From assembly GCA_038503035.1 (NCBI GenBank), contig JAVSML010024438.1:427172-491171 (forward strand): 64,000 nucleotides of DNA, written 5' to 3'. The first letter of the stretch is position 1, and each line of letters opens with the position of its first letter. The position numbers and the translations under genes are program-made. This document shows, piece by piece, positions 48,701 through 58,400 of the stretch. Source of the DNA: Crocodylus rhombifer (taxonomy: Eukaryota; Chordata; Crocodylia; Crocodylidae). The notes below the pieces were generated by a model. That model was given only the letters and a program-made list of their open reading frames with translations. It was not told the origin of the DNA and searched no databases.

Positions 48701-51700
48701 TATGCATAAAATAAAGGTAATAACCTTCCTTAAAAAGTTCCACAGGCAGCTCTGGATTTAGGTGCACAAGCTGATGCATCAGGGTGACAAATCAAAGTCA
48801 GAAAAATGCCTGTTTGTACTGCTCCAATGTCTCTTGCACCTGCAATTTAACAGCAAAATCTTTCCATCCTTCAGATTAAATAACTAACCCACCCTACAGA
48901 TCACAGCATACAGCAGATATTCCCAAGTGAGTGTCAAACAAGGTAGCTCAGGTATCAGAAATAGTGTAGCCTCAGCAATACCATGACCCCCTTTCTGCAG
49001 GGCCTGCTTCTGGTACTCAAGATACTCAAGGTTGCTTTAAATGAGCTATCTGTGCTATGCTGCAGACTGCTGTGTAAATATATCCTACCGGCAAACGCTC
49101 TTGCACTTTTCCCTCTGTTATTTACATACAGGAAAGTGGATTGAGGGTGCCCCTATTGTGTAAAAAGCCTTGCTAGGACTTTAGGGCTAAGTACAGAGAC
49201 TCAAAAAGCCTGAGCTTGAATCGATTCAAGCTTTGCAAGTTAATGTAGCCTGTGCAGACTGAACCAAAGTGAATATTAGCCCCCCACATGCCTGAACCCC
49301 TACTTCTGTCCCTAGCCTAGGAGGCTGCTAGTGGGGGTCAGGCATGTAAGAAGCTACCTGAAAGATTAGGAGCTGACAGGTGAGCTCAGTGGGGAAGGGG
49401 AAAAGCTTTTGCTGGACTTGAACTTGGTGATTCCCTGCTCTGAAAGGGGTTGAACTTAACATCAAGCCACAACTAGAACTGAAGTGGGCTGAGGACTCCA
49501 ACAAAGAAGCTCAGGCAGAGCTGTCCTGATACCACAGCTAGAGCTATGCAGGGAGGGTGCCTCCACCACTCTGGCTTGAAGGAAAAGGTTGTCTTTTTTC
49601 CAGCTGGAACAACTGTGAGAAGTAAGCGCTCTTAAATGTGGCAATGCTGGTCTAGGAGCAGCCTTGGCTGTAATGCAACCCTCCATCTGCCAACCTCTGT
49701 AAACCTGAAACTCATTCTCAGGCACATATCAAGACTGAAGTAATTACTAGGGGTGTGCGCAGTGGGCCCTATTCAATTCGGATTTGGATTCGGCCCAAAT
49801 CAGGGACAGTGATTCAATTAGTTGATTCAGATCACTGTCCCTGCTTCGATTCGGCTGAATCCGAATCTGAAGATTCGATGCTGATTCGGAGAACCAGCAA
49901 TTTAGACATAGACACGGTTTTAAAAGTTTTTTCTATGTACCTTGAGGTACCAGGCATGGCTCACGCTGGGGGAGAGGGGACCTCCATGTGCTTGGCAGTG
50001 AATCCAGAAGTGGACCGGAAGTACTTCTGGTCCACTTCTGGGTCTGCTGGGGAGCACGCTGGGCCCTGCACCCCTCTGGCTTGGTGATCGGCTGCAGGGG
50101 GACCCTGGGTGCCCCCCTGCCAGACCCAGGAGGCACTAGTCACTGAGCGGGGGGGAGGGTGATCCACTCCAGTGCTTCTGGTCCACTTCCGGGTCTGCTG
50201 TGGAGTGCACTGGGGAGCACCCGCACTTCTGTGGGACACTCCATGCACCCCAGCATTCCCCAGCTACCTAGAGGTATGTAGAAAAAACATTTAAAGCTGT
50301 CTATGTCCAAATCTCTGAATCTCCCTGAATTGATTCAGAGGGTTCCAATTCAATTCAAAGAGATTAAAGGGTCCTCTGATTTGATTCAGATTCAGAGATT
50401 TGGCCACCAAAATGGGCTGAATCTCCGCTGAATCAAATCAGGGACCGAAGCTTTGCACAGCCCTAGTAATTACTACTGTTCTTTGGATGCTTTCCCAATC
50501 TAGCAGTGTTCATTGCCTTCTGTAAGCTGAAGCTCTACTAGCTTGCTTTCGTTAGCTGCCCTACTGCAGCCAAGCACTAAAAAATTCCCTGGTCCTTCCA
50601 GGTTAGAACTTTTGAGATAAATATCCTTGGTAGCCTTAAGGTGTACATGCTTCATGTCCTCTCAGCTGAGAGCGCCTTAAGTGAAAGCACTGGTACTTGA
50701 TGATGAGATAGGAGAGCTCATATAGTTCTCTGATCAATGATATACACCCAGCACTGGGTTTGCTCAGTGAGTGGGAGGACTCCTAGGCTAGGGACAGCAA
50801 TTACATATAAACTGATCAAAATGATCAGAAACTAGCTCAAATCCATAACACAACAGGGCTAGGGACAAAAATTACACATAAACCAGTTTAAATCATCAGA
50901 AACTGGTTTAAACCTGTAATATAATAGAAGCTCAGTGCACATAAATCAGTTTCAAAATGGCTGAAACTGGTTTAAGATAAACCTGGTTGAATGTAGTATC
51001 AGACTTAACTGTTTTGGGTCAAAATGGTTTATGAATCTTCTATCTCAGACTCCTTCCTGGTTCAGGTTAAATCACAGTCCCCCAGAATCTCAGCATGCTT
51101 TGCAGCCCTGGGCTGGGCTGTGCTGTCTGCCCCAGCAGAGAAGGGTTGGTGGGAGAGGCAGGGTCTGCCTGGCTGGGGTCTGGGGCCAGGGTGGGAGGTT
51201 AAATTCCTCTTCCCCTGAGTACAGAGCTACCCTACACTGCCCTGCTAAAAACTTCCTGCTGGCTGCAACTGTAGACTACAAATCCCAGAGGCACCTGGAA
51301 CCAGAAAGAGGAAGTGATGAGCAACCCTGCAGAGTCCCACTACTGTGATTGAGGGCTGCAAATCCCAGAGACCTCAGGGGCAGCAAGAAGAGAAGGCAAA
51401 CACACAGCCCATGCTGGCTGGCCACAGCCCATGCCAGAGTGCTGTGCTCTAGTGCCCTCCAGCTTCTGGCCTGAGCCACTGCAGGAATGTGACTGCATTT
51501 CTTGAATCAAAAGTGAATGTCTGTCCAGTTGTTTCTCAGTTTAATCTCTGCATCTTGGACTAACCTGCAAAGACTGAATCAATTCAGGCTTTTTGACTGT
51601 CTGTACATAGCCCAGAAGCTCAGTGAACATAAATCACTTTCAAAGTGGCCAAAAACTAGTTTAAAATAAACTTGGATGAATGTAATATTAGACTTAACTG

Positions 51701-53688
51701 ACTTAAGTTAAATTGGTTTATTGACTGTCTATCCCAGATCCCCTCCAGATTCAAGTTAACTCACAGAACTCCAGCATCCCAGGTTGCTTTGCACCACCCC
51801 TGCAACACCCCCTTCCCCCCCAGGGTTGGCAAGCTAGTCTTAGCCCAAGCTGTCTGCTCCAGTTGAGCAGGAAGGTATGCTCTAGCCCTCCTTCCTTCCC
51901 ACCCCCAGCTTCTGGCTTGGGCCACTGCAAGCTTATGGCTGCATTTCTGAATCAAAAGTGAATGTCTGTTCACTTGCTTATCAGTTCAACCTACACAGCA
52001 TAGACTAATCTGCAAAGACTGAATCAATTTAGCCTCAGGCTTTTTGACTATCTGTACTTAGCCCTATTGACATGAATGTTCTTGGGCTCAGGTGCCAGGC
52101 TCTCAAACTCCTGTGCCAATTTGCTGCCATGGACTCAATGTAAAAGTAGGAATGGCTCATCTTATCTTTGGTTGTTATAAACTACTAACCAGAAATAGAA
52201 AAGAGATGAGTCCAGGACATGACAGCTTCTACTTGTACAAGGATCCTGGCAAATGCCTTTAGAGACTGCCCAAAAAGTTAAAATATTCCCAGTGAAGAGG
52301 CAGCTGAAAAAAACACCTTTTTGTAATTAAAACATTAAACAGTGTGGGCTCATCTCACTGACTGACCATCCTCATAACATTACACTAGCAACCAAAATTT
52401 TGAATGGCCCCTCCCCCCAAAACTGTTCTAGCAATATATGCTGGTGCTCCCTTCTGCACATAATAAGTGGGTAATTATCTGCATTAGCATCCATTTTGAT
52501 TTTGCACAATTGTGGGGTCCTGCATGTGTAGCTGGAGCCCCTTTGGAAATCTGGCCCTTCATGTGGAAATTGCATGAATATTGCTGTCATTTTATATTTA
52601 AAAGTGGTCACACATACGCACATACACAAAAGAGCTGCTTTAGCATGCCATCAGTGCTCATTACAGGGTATTGTATCCACTGGCACAGATGGGAAACCTG
52701 CTAGGGCACGTCAGCATATCAATCCTTCAGATGAAAAGGCTGCGAATTCAAAACCTGGATTCTCTCATTGGAAAGGATTTGGAAGTGCAATGCTTACAGT
52801 ACAGTGTTAGTGCACAGGGTAGCACAGAGTGACACTGTAGGTATGTCTACAGGCTGATGCACTAAGTCTTAAAAACAAGCAGCAGCTAGGAGGTCAAGCA
52901 TCCTAAACATAGAAGGTATTTATCTTGATTAACCCTTCACTAGTAGGGCTTGTCTTGTCTCTCTTTCTTAGGGACAGTATTTTTATCTGCAGTCAGTTTG
53001 CTCTCTGAAACTCCTTCCTGTCTTTGAAAAAAGTGAAACCCTCCAAACTCTCCATTAACAACAATGGTCACAACCTTTTGCAAAAGTCATTTTTTGATCC
53101 TTGTAGTAGAAGGACAGTGTGATCTGGCCACTACAGACAATGACAGACAAAATCTACCATGTGCTTCAAAAACAGGACTGTGTACCTTTGGGTTTGGAGA
53201 AAGTTTCTTTTGTTCTTCCTGCCATTTCTGGTTTGAGAACAGAACCACTCCCTAAATTAGCAGTGAATTCTGTAGTGAAGATCCTGTGGCTTTTGGTTAG
53301 AGGAAATCTTATTAGACAGCATCTGGGAATTAAAAGAGGGAAAAAAATCTATCGGGGGTGGGAAACAGGTGCATGTAAATTAAAAATAACTCCATAGAAA
53401 GCAATGTGTTTCAGTGGCATCCCAATGCTGCTGCATTCCTGTCTTGGTGACCTCTCCGTCTGCCTAATCTCTATATATCTCCCTCCCCAGGTGGAATTGG
53501 CTGCCTGGGTCGAGACAGGGGGCAGGCACGGAAATGTCTTGATGCAGTGGAGATTTATAACCCAGATGGAGACTTCTGGAGGGATGGGCCTCCTATGCCT
53601 TCTCCTCTCCTCGCCTTGCGAACCAACTCTACCAATGCTGGTTCTGTGGAGGGGAAGCTCTATCTTTGCGGAGGATTTCGTGGAGCAG
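32701..53688 (+). CDS. KBTBD12: Kelch repeat and BTB domain-containing protein 12 (KBTBD12), 3' end outside window
   Basis: Join 32701-33770, 34824-35094, 38783-38933, 53491-53688 (continues). The product is a BTB-BACK-Kelch protein, the family of substrate adaptors for CUL3 ubiquitin ligases: BTB binds CUL3 and dimerises, Kelch blades bind substrate. KBTBD12 itself has little characterised function. The spliced exons give about 563 residues, with BTB about 25-130, BACK about 132-240 and Kelch from about 285. Human KBTBD12 has about 623, so roughly 60 C-terminal residues (the last blade) are missing and no matching exon is found before 64000. All junctions follow GT-AG and keep frame (phases 2, 0, 1, 1). 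The ATG at 32701 has A at -3 and G at +4, a strong Kozak context, and aligns with the mammalian start. No frameshift or internal stop occurs, so the gene looks functional. Confidence 0.95.
33771..34823 (+). other. KBTBD12: KBTBD12 intron 1
   Basis: 1,053 bp from donor GTGTGT to acceptor 'ggttttgctacag'. It contains a short ATGATGATG-type simple tract near 34270 and a diverged repeat-like stretch at 34385-34530 ('agtatctaaatg...gagtatttgtggttgcc'), but no other exon. Confidence 0.85.
34824..35094 (+). CDS. KBTBD12: KBTBD12 coding exon 2: Kelch blades
   Basis: One base completes the Arg codon from exon 1; 90 codons follow and the exon ends at phase 0. It encodes YYHRGNQSWESL, ELYALGTIHNDLYIIGG and LPLQLACHAVVTVKNKLYV, ending GGWTPQ. 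That is two Kelch motifs with the diagnostic GG pairs and spaced Trp. The acceptor is 'ttttgctacag|gtattacc' and the donor 'ccccag|gtaaaaaa'. Confidence 0.95.
35190..35385. mobile_element. Mariner-like MITE candidate
   Basis: Left end GGGAGTCTCAGAAAGTGATG and right end CCATTGCTTTTTGAAACACC are inverted copies of one another at most positions (GGGWGTYTCARAAAGYRATGGCA). A 'gggtgtytcaaaaag' terminus is characteristic of mariner/Tc1-type elements. The ~200-bp interior has no intact transposase. A TA target duplication could not be placed with certainty. It lies about 95 bp downstream of coding exon 2. Confidence 0.45.
37539..37804. mobile_element. Nonautonomous hAT-like element
   Basis: Termini CAGTGATTCTTAACC and GTTGAGAACCACTG are inverted. 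Flanking octamers GCCTGTAC (37531-37538) and CTCTATAC (37805-37812) share 5 of 8 positions, as for an old 8-bp duplication. The interior carries 'gtgccatgagatccttttaag'. It is noncoding and related by its ends to 20827-21012. Confidence 0.6.
38105..38220 (+). repeat. Penelope-like element 3' tail
   Basis: 'gcctgaagaagggcatttg', 'cccaaaagcttgcaaagaac' and 'actatttagttggtttaat' match, in the opposite orientation, the noncoding tail of the element at 24110-24330. Only the tail is present. Confidence 0.65.
38783..38933 (+). CDS. KBTBD12: KBTBD12 coding exon 3: Kelch blade
   Basis: Fifty codons plus one base of a Gly codon: MDLPDDEPDRLSNRMFQYDP, then KWTEHTPMKYSKYRFSTAVV and NSEIYVLG. The 'DPGQDKW' and 'SEIYVLGG' segments are standard Kelch strand motifs, the second Gly coming from the next exon. 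Acceptor 'tttcatacag|atggat', donor 'gtcctgg|gtaagag'. Confidence 0.95.
39165..39370 (-). repeat. MIR-like SINE fragment, reverse orientation
   Basis: 'cgcaaagtgccttgtaaatattaatgaa', 'tagcatcattttagagatctgg' and 'gaataaaatacaggtcttcc' follow the order of the reverse-complement MIR/CORE-SINE. Strongly diverged. Confidence 0.5.
41220..41700 (-). repeat. CR1 LINE fragment
   Basis: The + strand starts 'atcctagagaatagggctgg' and continues through 'tgtctaatctgcttgtaag', 'ggtagcctgttccaatg' and 'tccttcctaatagccaac'. This is the reverse complement of the CR1 3' UTR and pol C-terminus. An older copy with broken frames. Its far end is also present at 44085-44275. Confidence 0.8.
41560..41765 (+). repeat. 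Direct duplicate, copy 1 (CR1 plus flank)
   Basis: Aligns with 44085-44275 in the same orientation. Shared blocks include 'ttccaacccttcctcc', 'ataataattttgattgctct' and 'gtgctgaagt'. The non-CR1 flank 'gaacctgccccagggaac' and 'agattagttg' is also shared. Because the similarity continues past the CR1 part, it reflects a local duplication or a composite repeat. Confidence 0.65.
41820..42072. repeat. MITE with terminal inverted repeats
   Basis: Left end 'gtctacactgcagagagagg' then 'tgtgatt'; right end 'ggtcacacctctgactgc' then 'aatgtaaacc'. These are inverted copies (GTYTACAYTGCAG...AGAGGTGTGA). Related 'gtctacactgcaat' MITEs are widespread in turtles and crocodilians. No coding capacity. Confidence 0.55.
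44085..44275 (+). repeat. Direct duplicate, copy 2 (CR1 plus flank)
   Basis: Second copy of the segment at 41560-41765, lying about 2.5 kb downstream. It contains the CR1 pieces 'ccaacctttcctcccttg' and 'ctaataattttggttcctct' and the same non-CR1 continuation 'gaacctgccccagggaac'. The CR1 part is in minus orientation. Only this portion is shared; the CR1 3' end present in copy 1 is missing here. Confidence 0.65.
44276..44350. repeat. Palindromic 'gcctgattc' MITE-like remnant
   Basis: 'gggcctgattctggtcac' is followed by 'gaattcattggagttattcc', the first half of a common crocodilian/turtle fold-back repeat. Degenerate. Confidence 0.35.
46195..46320 (-). repeat. MIR-like fragment, reverse orientation
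   Basis: 'gctgaggtcacaaggcaag', 'tcaatggcacagctggg' resemble the reverse-complement MIR segment '..gaggtcacacagctagtaagtggcagagctggg..'. Short and diverged. Confidence 0.4.
46845..46965 (+). pseudogene. Possible degraded Ty3/Gypsy-type RNase H fragment
   Basis: Within an 84-codon + frame (46742-46996) the stretch QRWLCWLIEVIQWHLNYLPG followed by KANNAKGLACSKG resembles the end of Ty3/Gypsy RNase H domains (R-W-x-L-L-E... Y-x-P-G-K-x-N-x-A-D-A-L-S-R). The Asp and Ser of the usual 'ADALSR' are not preserved. No neighbouring integrase or reverse transcriptase was found. It could be chance similarity. Confidence 0.25.
49187..49265 (-). repeat. Family B TIR element, end fragment
   Basis: 'ctaagtacagagactc', 'aaaaagcctgagcttgaatc' and 'aagctttgcaagttaatg' match the inverted right end of the family B copies at 50788-52061 and 18703-19430. 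The fragment is truncated. Confidence 0.55.
49748..50465. mobile_element. Nonautonomous hAT-like element (family C) with exact 8-bp TSD
   Basis: Termini TAGGGGTGTGCGCAG and CTTTGCACAGCCCTA are inverted (12 of 15 positions). Flanking octamers GTAATTAC at 49740-49747 and 50466-50473 are identical, an exact 8-bp target duplication as made by hAT transposases. The arms are long: 'tttaaaagttttttctatg' near 49918 faces 'tagaaaaaacatttaaagc' near 50280. Both arms are rich in 'gattcg/gattca' motifs. The centre is GC-rich with 'cttctggtccacttc' twice. No transposase is encoded. Other copies: 60492-61384 and 63659 onward. Confidence 0.8.
50788..51610 (+). mobile_element. Family B TIR element, copy 1 of a tandem pair
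   Basis: Begins 'ctagggacagcaattac' and ends 'gactgtctgtacatag'. The first ~73 bp are duplicated: 'ggctagggaca...' restarts near 50858. Interior motifs 'aaccagtttaaatcatcag' and 'aaacctggttgaatgtag' are shared, inverted, with 18703-19430. Low-complexity frames at 51024-51348 have no domain. Confidence 0.55.
51611..52061 (+). mobile_element. Family B TIR element, copy 2 (left end missing)
   Basis: From 'agaagctcagtgaacataaa' (51614) it repeats copy 1 starting at 50926 and ends similarly with 'gactatctgtacttag'. It is shorter because of internal loss and lacks the first ~140 bp. The direct tandem arrangement suggests unequal recombination or insertion of one copy into the end of another. Confidence 0.55.
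53491..53688 (+). CDS. KBTBD12: KBTBD12 coding exon 4: Kelch blade
   Basis: Two bases complete a Gly codon; 65 codons and one base follow. It encodes GIGCLGRDRGQARKCLDAVE, then IYNPDGDFWRDGPPMPSP, RTNSTNAGSVEGKLYLCGG and FRGA. This holds a Kelch motif pair with GG and a Trp. Acceptor 'ccctccccag|gtggaattgg', donor 'ggagcag|gtaccac'. The phase 1 end implies that a further exon begins by completing this codon. Confidence 0.95.
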
Positions 53689-53944
53689 GTACCACACAAA
53701 TCTGACCAGAGTTGGTTTCATCCATAATTCACCTTTTCTGTTCCCCGGCACTAACAGACCTTCAGCAGGTGACCTAGTTTTAATCACACACTCTCCAGAA
53801 CCACAGAGTTGATTCAGCGTCTCTGCATTTCTGCTTCCTAATGGCAATGTATATTGTGTTCCACGAGGTTTAGTCTCAGCTGATCTTTTCAGCGCAAACT
53901 AAAATACAAAAGGACCAGGTACTAATCTCTGTTGCCTCTATCCA

Positions 53945-54100
53945 AATCGTAGGAAAATAAGGCCGGATAGGATCTCATAAGGTCATCCAATCCATCCTTC
54001 AGCTTCAGGGCAAGATCATCCCTAACTAAACCATTCCAGTCAAATAGCTGTCTAATCTGCTCTTGAACATTTCCAGGGCTGGAGGTCAAAGTAACTCCTC
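53945..54100 (-). repeat. CR1 LINE 3' fragment
   Basis: 'aatcgtaggaaaataaggcc', 'ggtcatccaatccatccttc' and 'ctgtctaatctgctcttg' form a decayed reverse-complement CR1 3' end. Confidence 0.7.
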
Positions 54101-54289
54101 ATACTTCAGCAGTATTATCTTGGGTTTACATCAGTGTAAATGAGATCAGGAACTAGTCATACATTTATGTTCTGCTCCTTCAAGAACTTTTAGATATTTT
54201 TCTAAAACTAGGGCTCTTCCTGGCTGTCCTTTGCCAGACATCTCTAAATTCACTCCATTACCAGAGCATGTGAGGTTCGCACAATATTG

Positions 54290-54610
54290 AATGAGTTCTC
54301 TTCATCATACCTCTGTGAGGTAGGAAGTGCTATTATTCCCCTTCTATCATGATCAGGGAGTCAGTATACAGGGAGACTAAGGTCCAGATTCTGAAAGGTT
54401 TTAAGCACCCCGTACTCCTGACAATTCAGTGAAAGTTTGGCACCTCAATAGGAATTGGACACCTAAAATACCTGAGGATCTGGGCCTCAATGCCTTGCCA
54501 AAGTCACAAAAGGGAGTCTGTGGCAGAGCTAAGAACTGAGCACAGGGGTTTTGCTTCACTAACAAATAGACCATCCTTCCTCTCTGTGAGTTTTCCTCCC
54601 AAATCACTGG
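54290..54610 (-). repeat. MIR-like SINE split by a small inserted repeat
   Basis: MIR pieces in reverse orientation ('ctctgtgaggtaggaagtgc', 'gggagactaag', then 'gccttgccaaagtcac' and 'gtctgtggcagagctaag') flank about 105 bp at 54385-54490. The insert begins 'gtccagattctgaaagg' and ends 'cctgaggatctgggcct', the pattern of a fold-back MITE-like repeat. The order shows the insert came later. Confidence 0.55.
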
Positions 54611-57600
54611 CATCTGCCATTTCACATCTTGGCTAACTGCACATTTCAGTGGTTTTGTATGTACCCTGTTAATAAAACACCACAGTCCTTTGAGGCAAGA
54701 AGCACTATAAAAGATTACATTACTGTTATTATTACCCATGCACAGTCCCCAGTACTCACATGAAGCCACCTGATAGTAGCCCCCATCATAGCTCATGTTT
54801 TAGGAGAAAGCAGTGAGGCAGATGCATTCTCCAGTACTAGTGCCATGTTGAACCAACCGCTGCCCAAGATCTGCACATTGTACCACTGTGAGATACAGAT
54901 CCTCCACATGGCAGTGACTCCAGTCCCAATGGGTTTCACTTGCAGTTATATATGCCGTAAGCTCTTGGGTAAAGCTGTCTGGGTACTGAAATTTCTCGTG
55001 TTGTTTTGTTCTACTGGTTTCCAACTCACCTTTCCTCCCACTGCTGCTTTTAAGCAAAAAGAAGTCGTCTCCTGAAGACAATAGTACAATTGTTTTCTGA
55101 CAGGAACGTTCTGGTATCACCTTTCTGTTGTCATGTGCTTAGAATCGTGTGAGCTCAGAGCACTAGCGCCTATGACACGTTATTGTATTTCCGTGGATAA
55201 CACCCTGTGCCCTCATGCTTTACTAATTCTGTCTCACACCAACATTCAGGGGGGAAAAAAGCCTAAACCTAGTCAGTGCAAATCTCAAAAGATCAATCCA
55301 TTCTGTCAGTAAATGAAGCAATTACATTCACTATGACTAACAGTTTAGTATAAAACTTGCTGAATAAGGGTACTATGGTTCAGAGCCATAGAAACACACT
55401 GTGTAAAACACCATCACGCTTTGGCACTGAGTCATATATAGAGAGAGCCAGTACTGGGACTGGACGAGATTGGAAGCAGTCAAAATGTGAGGAAACGGTC
55501 AAAAAGTCTCTGTGTGGATTTCAAGATGGCGAAAATCTGCACTTTTTTCGCAATGTGTTTGTACAATGACAGAACAATGGGATCCTGATTCCTGTTGCAC
55601 CACTGCGATATATATGATGGCATACAAAAATCTACATGACAATAATGTTATTTAAAAGGGAAATCAAGCCTTTGAAAGGTAGAAAATGCCAGTTTTACAG
55701 TTTTCTGTTTAAATATAATTGTACTTTCTAGTGGGCTCATTCTATTCACTGAGGCACGGTTCCTGCAGGAAAAAAAAACCTAGTATGCATATTAAAACCT
55801 GTATTAAACAAATGAGGGGACCCAAAAAAGTGCAGAGACTGTCATAAATCTGGCATTTCCTAACTTTTGAGGACATGACTGAAAAACTACATTCTTTTAA
55901 TACAGTTTTTGTGTAAGTAACCTCCTGGGTTTTTAGTCAAGATAGAAACAAAGAGTATTATTTTGACAACTGTAACAACTCCAGTCATCTGTCATTGGAC
56001 AAGCGCTAGATGCTGGCTGCTTGCCTTGCACTCTCTCTTCCCTCTTAGTCCCAAGTCCCATGGAAATTTGATGAGCTCCTGCCCCATTTGGTAGCTGGAA
56101 GGATAAGGAGGCAAAGTAGAGGGAGAAAGTGGTACTGGTTCTAAAGTTAGGGATTATGGGGAGAATCAGGGATAATATAGACTGGCTTTCCTAGGCAACA
56201 ACTCAAACCCCACAAAGGGGCCTGATGAGAGTGAGCTGAATCTACATGGGTATCTGAGCATGGCTATCAATGTCGAGCTTAGCACACGAGCCCCGCTCCA
56301 AAGATGGTCTGAGCCCAAACTGTGTCCAAGTCTGACCCAAGGAGATATAAGCTCTGCAAAGCATTTCAGCCCTGTTGAATGGTGAAACTGCACCCGACTT
56401 TGATGAGGCTAGTGGGCAGGGTTTGGTTTAGGGGCAGTCTTGGGAAAGTCTGAGCTCTGGTCCAGATTAGGATAATGACTCCTCAAGGCTGTCTTGCTGG
56501 TAAGCACCATCTTCCCCTGACCTTATATCTGGTGATGACCTTTCTGGGTACCAGAATGTGATTTCTGTCTGCTTGAATACCTCACCTTAACATGAATTGA
56601 GAACCTTCTTTTTAGTGGCTTACATATTAACTAGTCTGGCTCTTCCAGTAGCTAAAACTAATATCAAGGCAGGAGGGAATTATAAATCTCTTTCTCTGAT
56701 ACTCTGTTGCCTGTTACCAGTATGTGACACCCACAAAGATGTTCAGAAAGGTTTTATAATTCATTTTTGTCCATCACAGTTCATAGTTTTGCCCACTGTA
56801 AAAGCTCGATGAAGTAAACAAACTTTCAGTGCAATGCAATGGGCAATTGCCATCCAGTCATCTTCTAAGGGTTCTGCTGAGCTATTGCCATAGCTACTGA
56901 TTTTAAACCAGCCTTTGCAGATTGACTGCATAATGTTCTTGTTGATACGTTTTATAATTCCTTTGCTTTTTTACATAAAATGAAACCCTGACACCTGCAC
57001 AGGTTGACAGCTTTTAGCATTGCGGTCTGTATGTATGGTATAAGCAGTCACATTAGTATGCTCTGCTGAAAGATGTGGCAAGAAGTTGTTAAGCTATACA
57101 GCATTACATTACATATTTATAAAATGTCTGCCAGGCGAGTTTCCTTTTTCTTTGACACTTTTTTTTGGACTCTTTAACCCAAGAGATACTCTTACTCTTG
57201 GGTTAAACCAACGGAGATGTGCATGTGTTGTTTGCGTGCTGGTAGTGGGATATTTGCTTCTGTGGCTGATTGGCCAGAACTCAGAGCTGTTGACCTTCAC
57301 ATTACATTGCCAAATGCATGTTTTTCCTAGGTCTTTTCTGGGGGTAGAGTGAATAGATGCCATCAGTGGGAGCCTGGTTTGTAGTAGGGTTGGGGTCTTT
57401 TGAAGTGACTATTTTGTTTAATTAAGTGCTAGCCTTCATTAAGAGCATATGCTTTGGTTATCATTCAAAGCCAACACACTCACAGAGCCTTGGATACATG
57501 ACAAAAGAAAAGATATCTGAATTCAAATACTGAAGGCCCTACCTGAAGTACAACCTCTGGTATTATTGGTCCATTGCTTTAAAAGCCCTTATTGTCCTCA

Positions 57601-57718
57601 TCACATAACTCCACTGATATGGAACTGTGTGTATCTGAAATGCCAGCTACTCACTTCACTGTCTCAAATGCAGCAACCAATACATACTATTTTCCCTGTG
57701 GTATGTTAGAGCTTGTGT

Positions 57719-57970
57719 TTGTATATCATAGCTTTGTAACAGAGTCTATCAAAGCTGGTCAACTCAGCTGTATAGAAGGCAGGGTAAATCTGCACCTTAT
57801 GGATTAACCAAAGTAGATTATTCATACCTATATGTGTGTGTGAATGTGTGTAATAAATATATATATAAAACATAAAATCTACTTTGGTTAATCTATAAGG
57901 TACAAATTTACTCTGCCACAGCTGAGGTGACCAGCCTTGATAGGCTCTGTTAGAAGGCTATGATATACAA
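57719..57970. repeat. Long inverted repeat with an AT/GT-rich loop
   Basis: The left arm 57719-57819 and right arm 57876-57970 are reverse complements at most positions. Examples: 'ttgtatatcatagc' vs 'ggctatgatatacaa', 'agagtctatcaaagctgg' vs 'ccagccttgataggctct', 'ggattaaccaaagtag' vs 'ctactttggttaatc'. The ~55-bp loop holds 'tatgtgtgtgtgaatgtg' and '(ta)n'. The right-arm sequence recurs at 58295-58390, so the arms are copies of a dispersed repeat in head-to-head orientation. Confidence 0.85.
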
Positions 57971-58014
57971 GCATGGTAGCCAATCCAAGCTGTAACATAC
58001 TCTGTTTGTGGGTA

Positions 58015-58400
58015 TGAGTGTGTGTGTGTGTACATATATATAGCACAAGCTTTTGTTAGGTGAAGCTTACTTCCTTAGAAGCACAGCATCTGATAAAATG
58101 AGCTTCAGCTCACAAAAGCTTGCTCTCAAAAGCTTGCTCACAAAAGCTTGTGTGTATGTGTATGTGTGTGCGCGCGTGTGTAGTTACTGTTGCACTGTAG
58201 AAGTAACAGTAGACTAAAACATATCATGGCTATTTTAATAACTGCATGTATGTATTTAATAATGCACACACACATGCATACACACACATACATAAGTATT
58301 TTGGTTATACTCTTAAGGTGTAAATCTACCCTGCCTTCTACTTGACTTCAGGCTAACATGGCTAACTATACCTCTCAACTCAGCTGTGTCACAGGCCCCA
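58015..58400. repeat. Repeat cluster with GT/AC microsatellites
   Basis: Holds 'gtgtgtgtgtgtgtg' at 58017-58031, 'caagcttttgttaggtgaagc' in one orientation and 'gagcttcagctcacaaaagc' in the other. A duplicated 'aaaagcttgctc' follows, then (GT/GC)n at 58148-58180 and (AC)n at 58265-58288. It ends 'ggtgtaaatctaccctgcc' and 'ctaacatggctaactatac'. The 'gcttcagctcacaaaagctt' and 'taacatggctaact' pieces belong to a tail-type repeat common in turtles and crocodilians. Confidence 0.6.

Larger units (their letters stand above)
38934..53490 (+). other. KBTBD12: KBTBD12 intron 3
   Basis: 14,557 bp, the largest complete intron in the window. It contains MIR, CR1, hAT-like and family B elements, annotated separately. 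Stretches without any identified content include 39375-41215, 42075-44080, 44280-46190, 47000-49185 and 52065-53480. The acceptor is 'atctccctccccag'. Confidence 0.85.
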
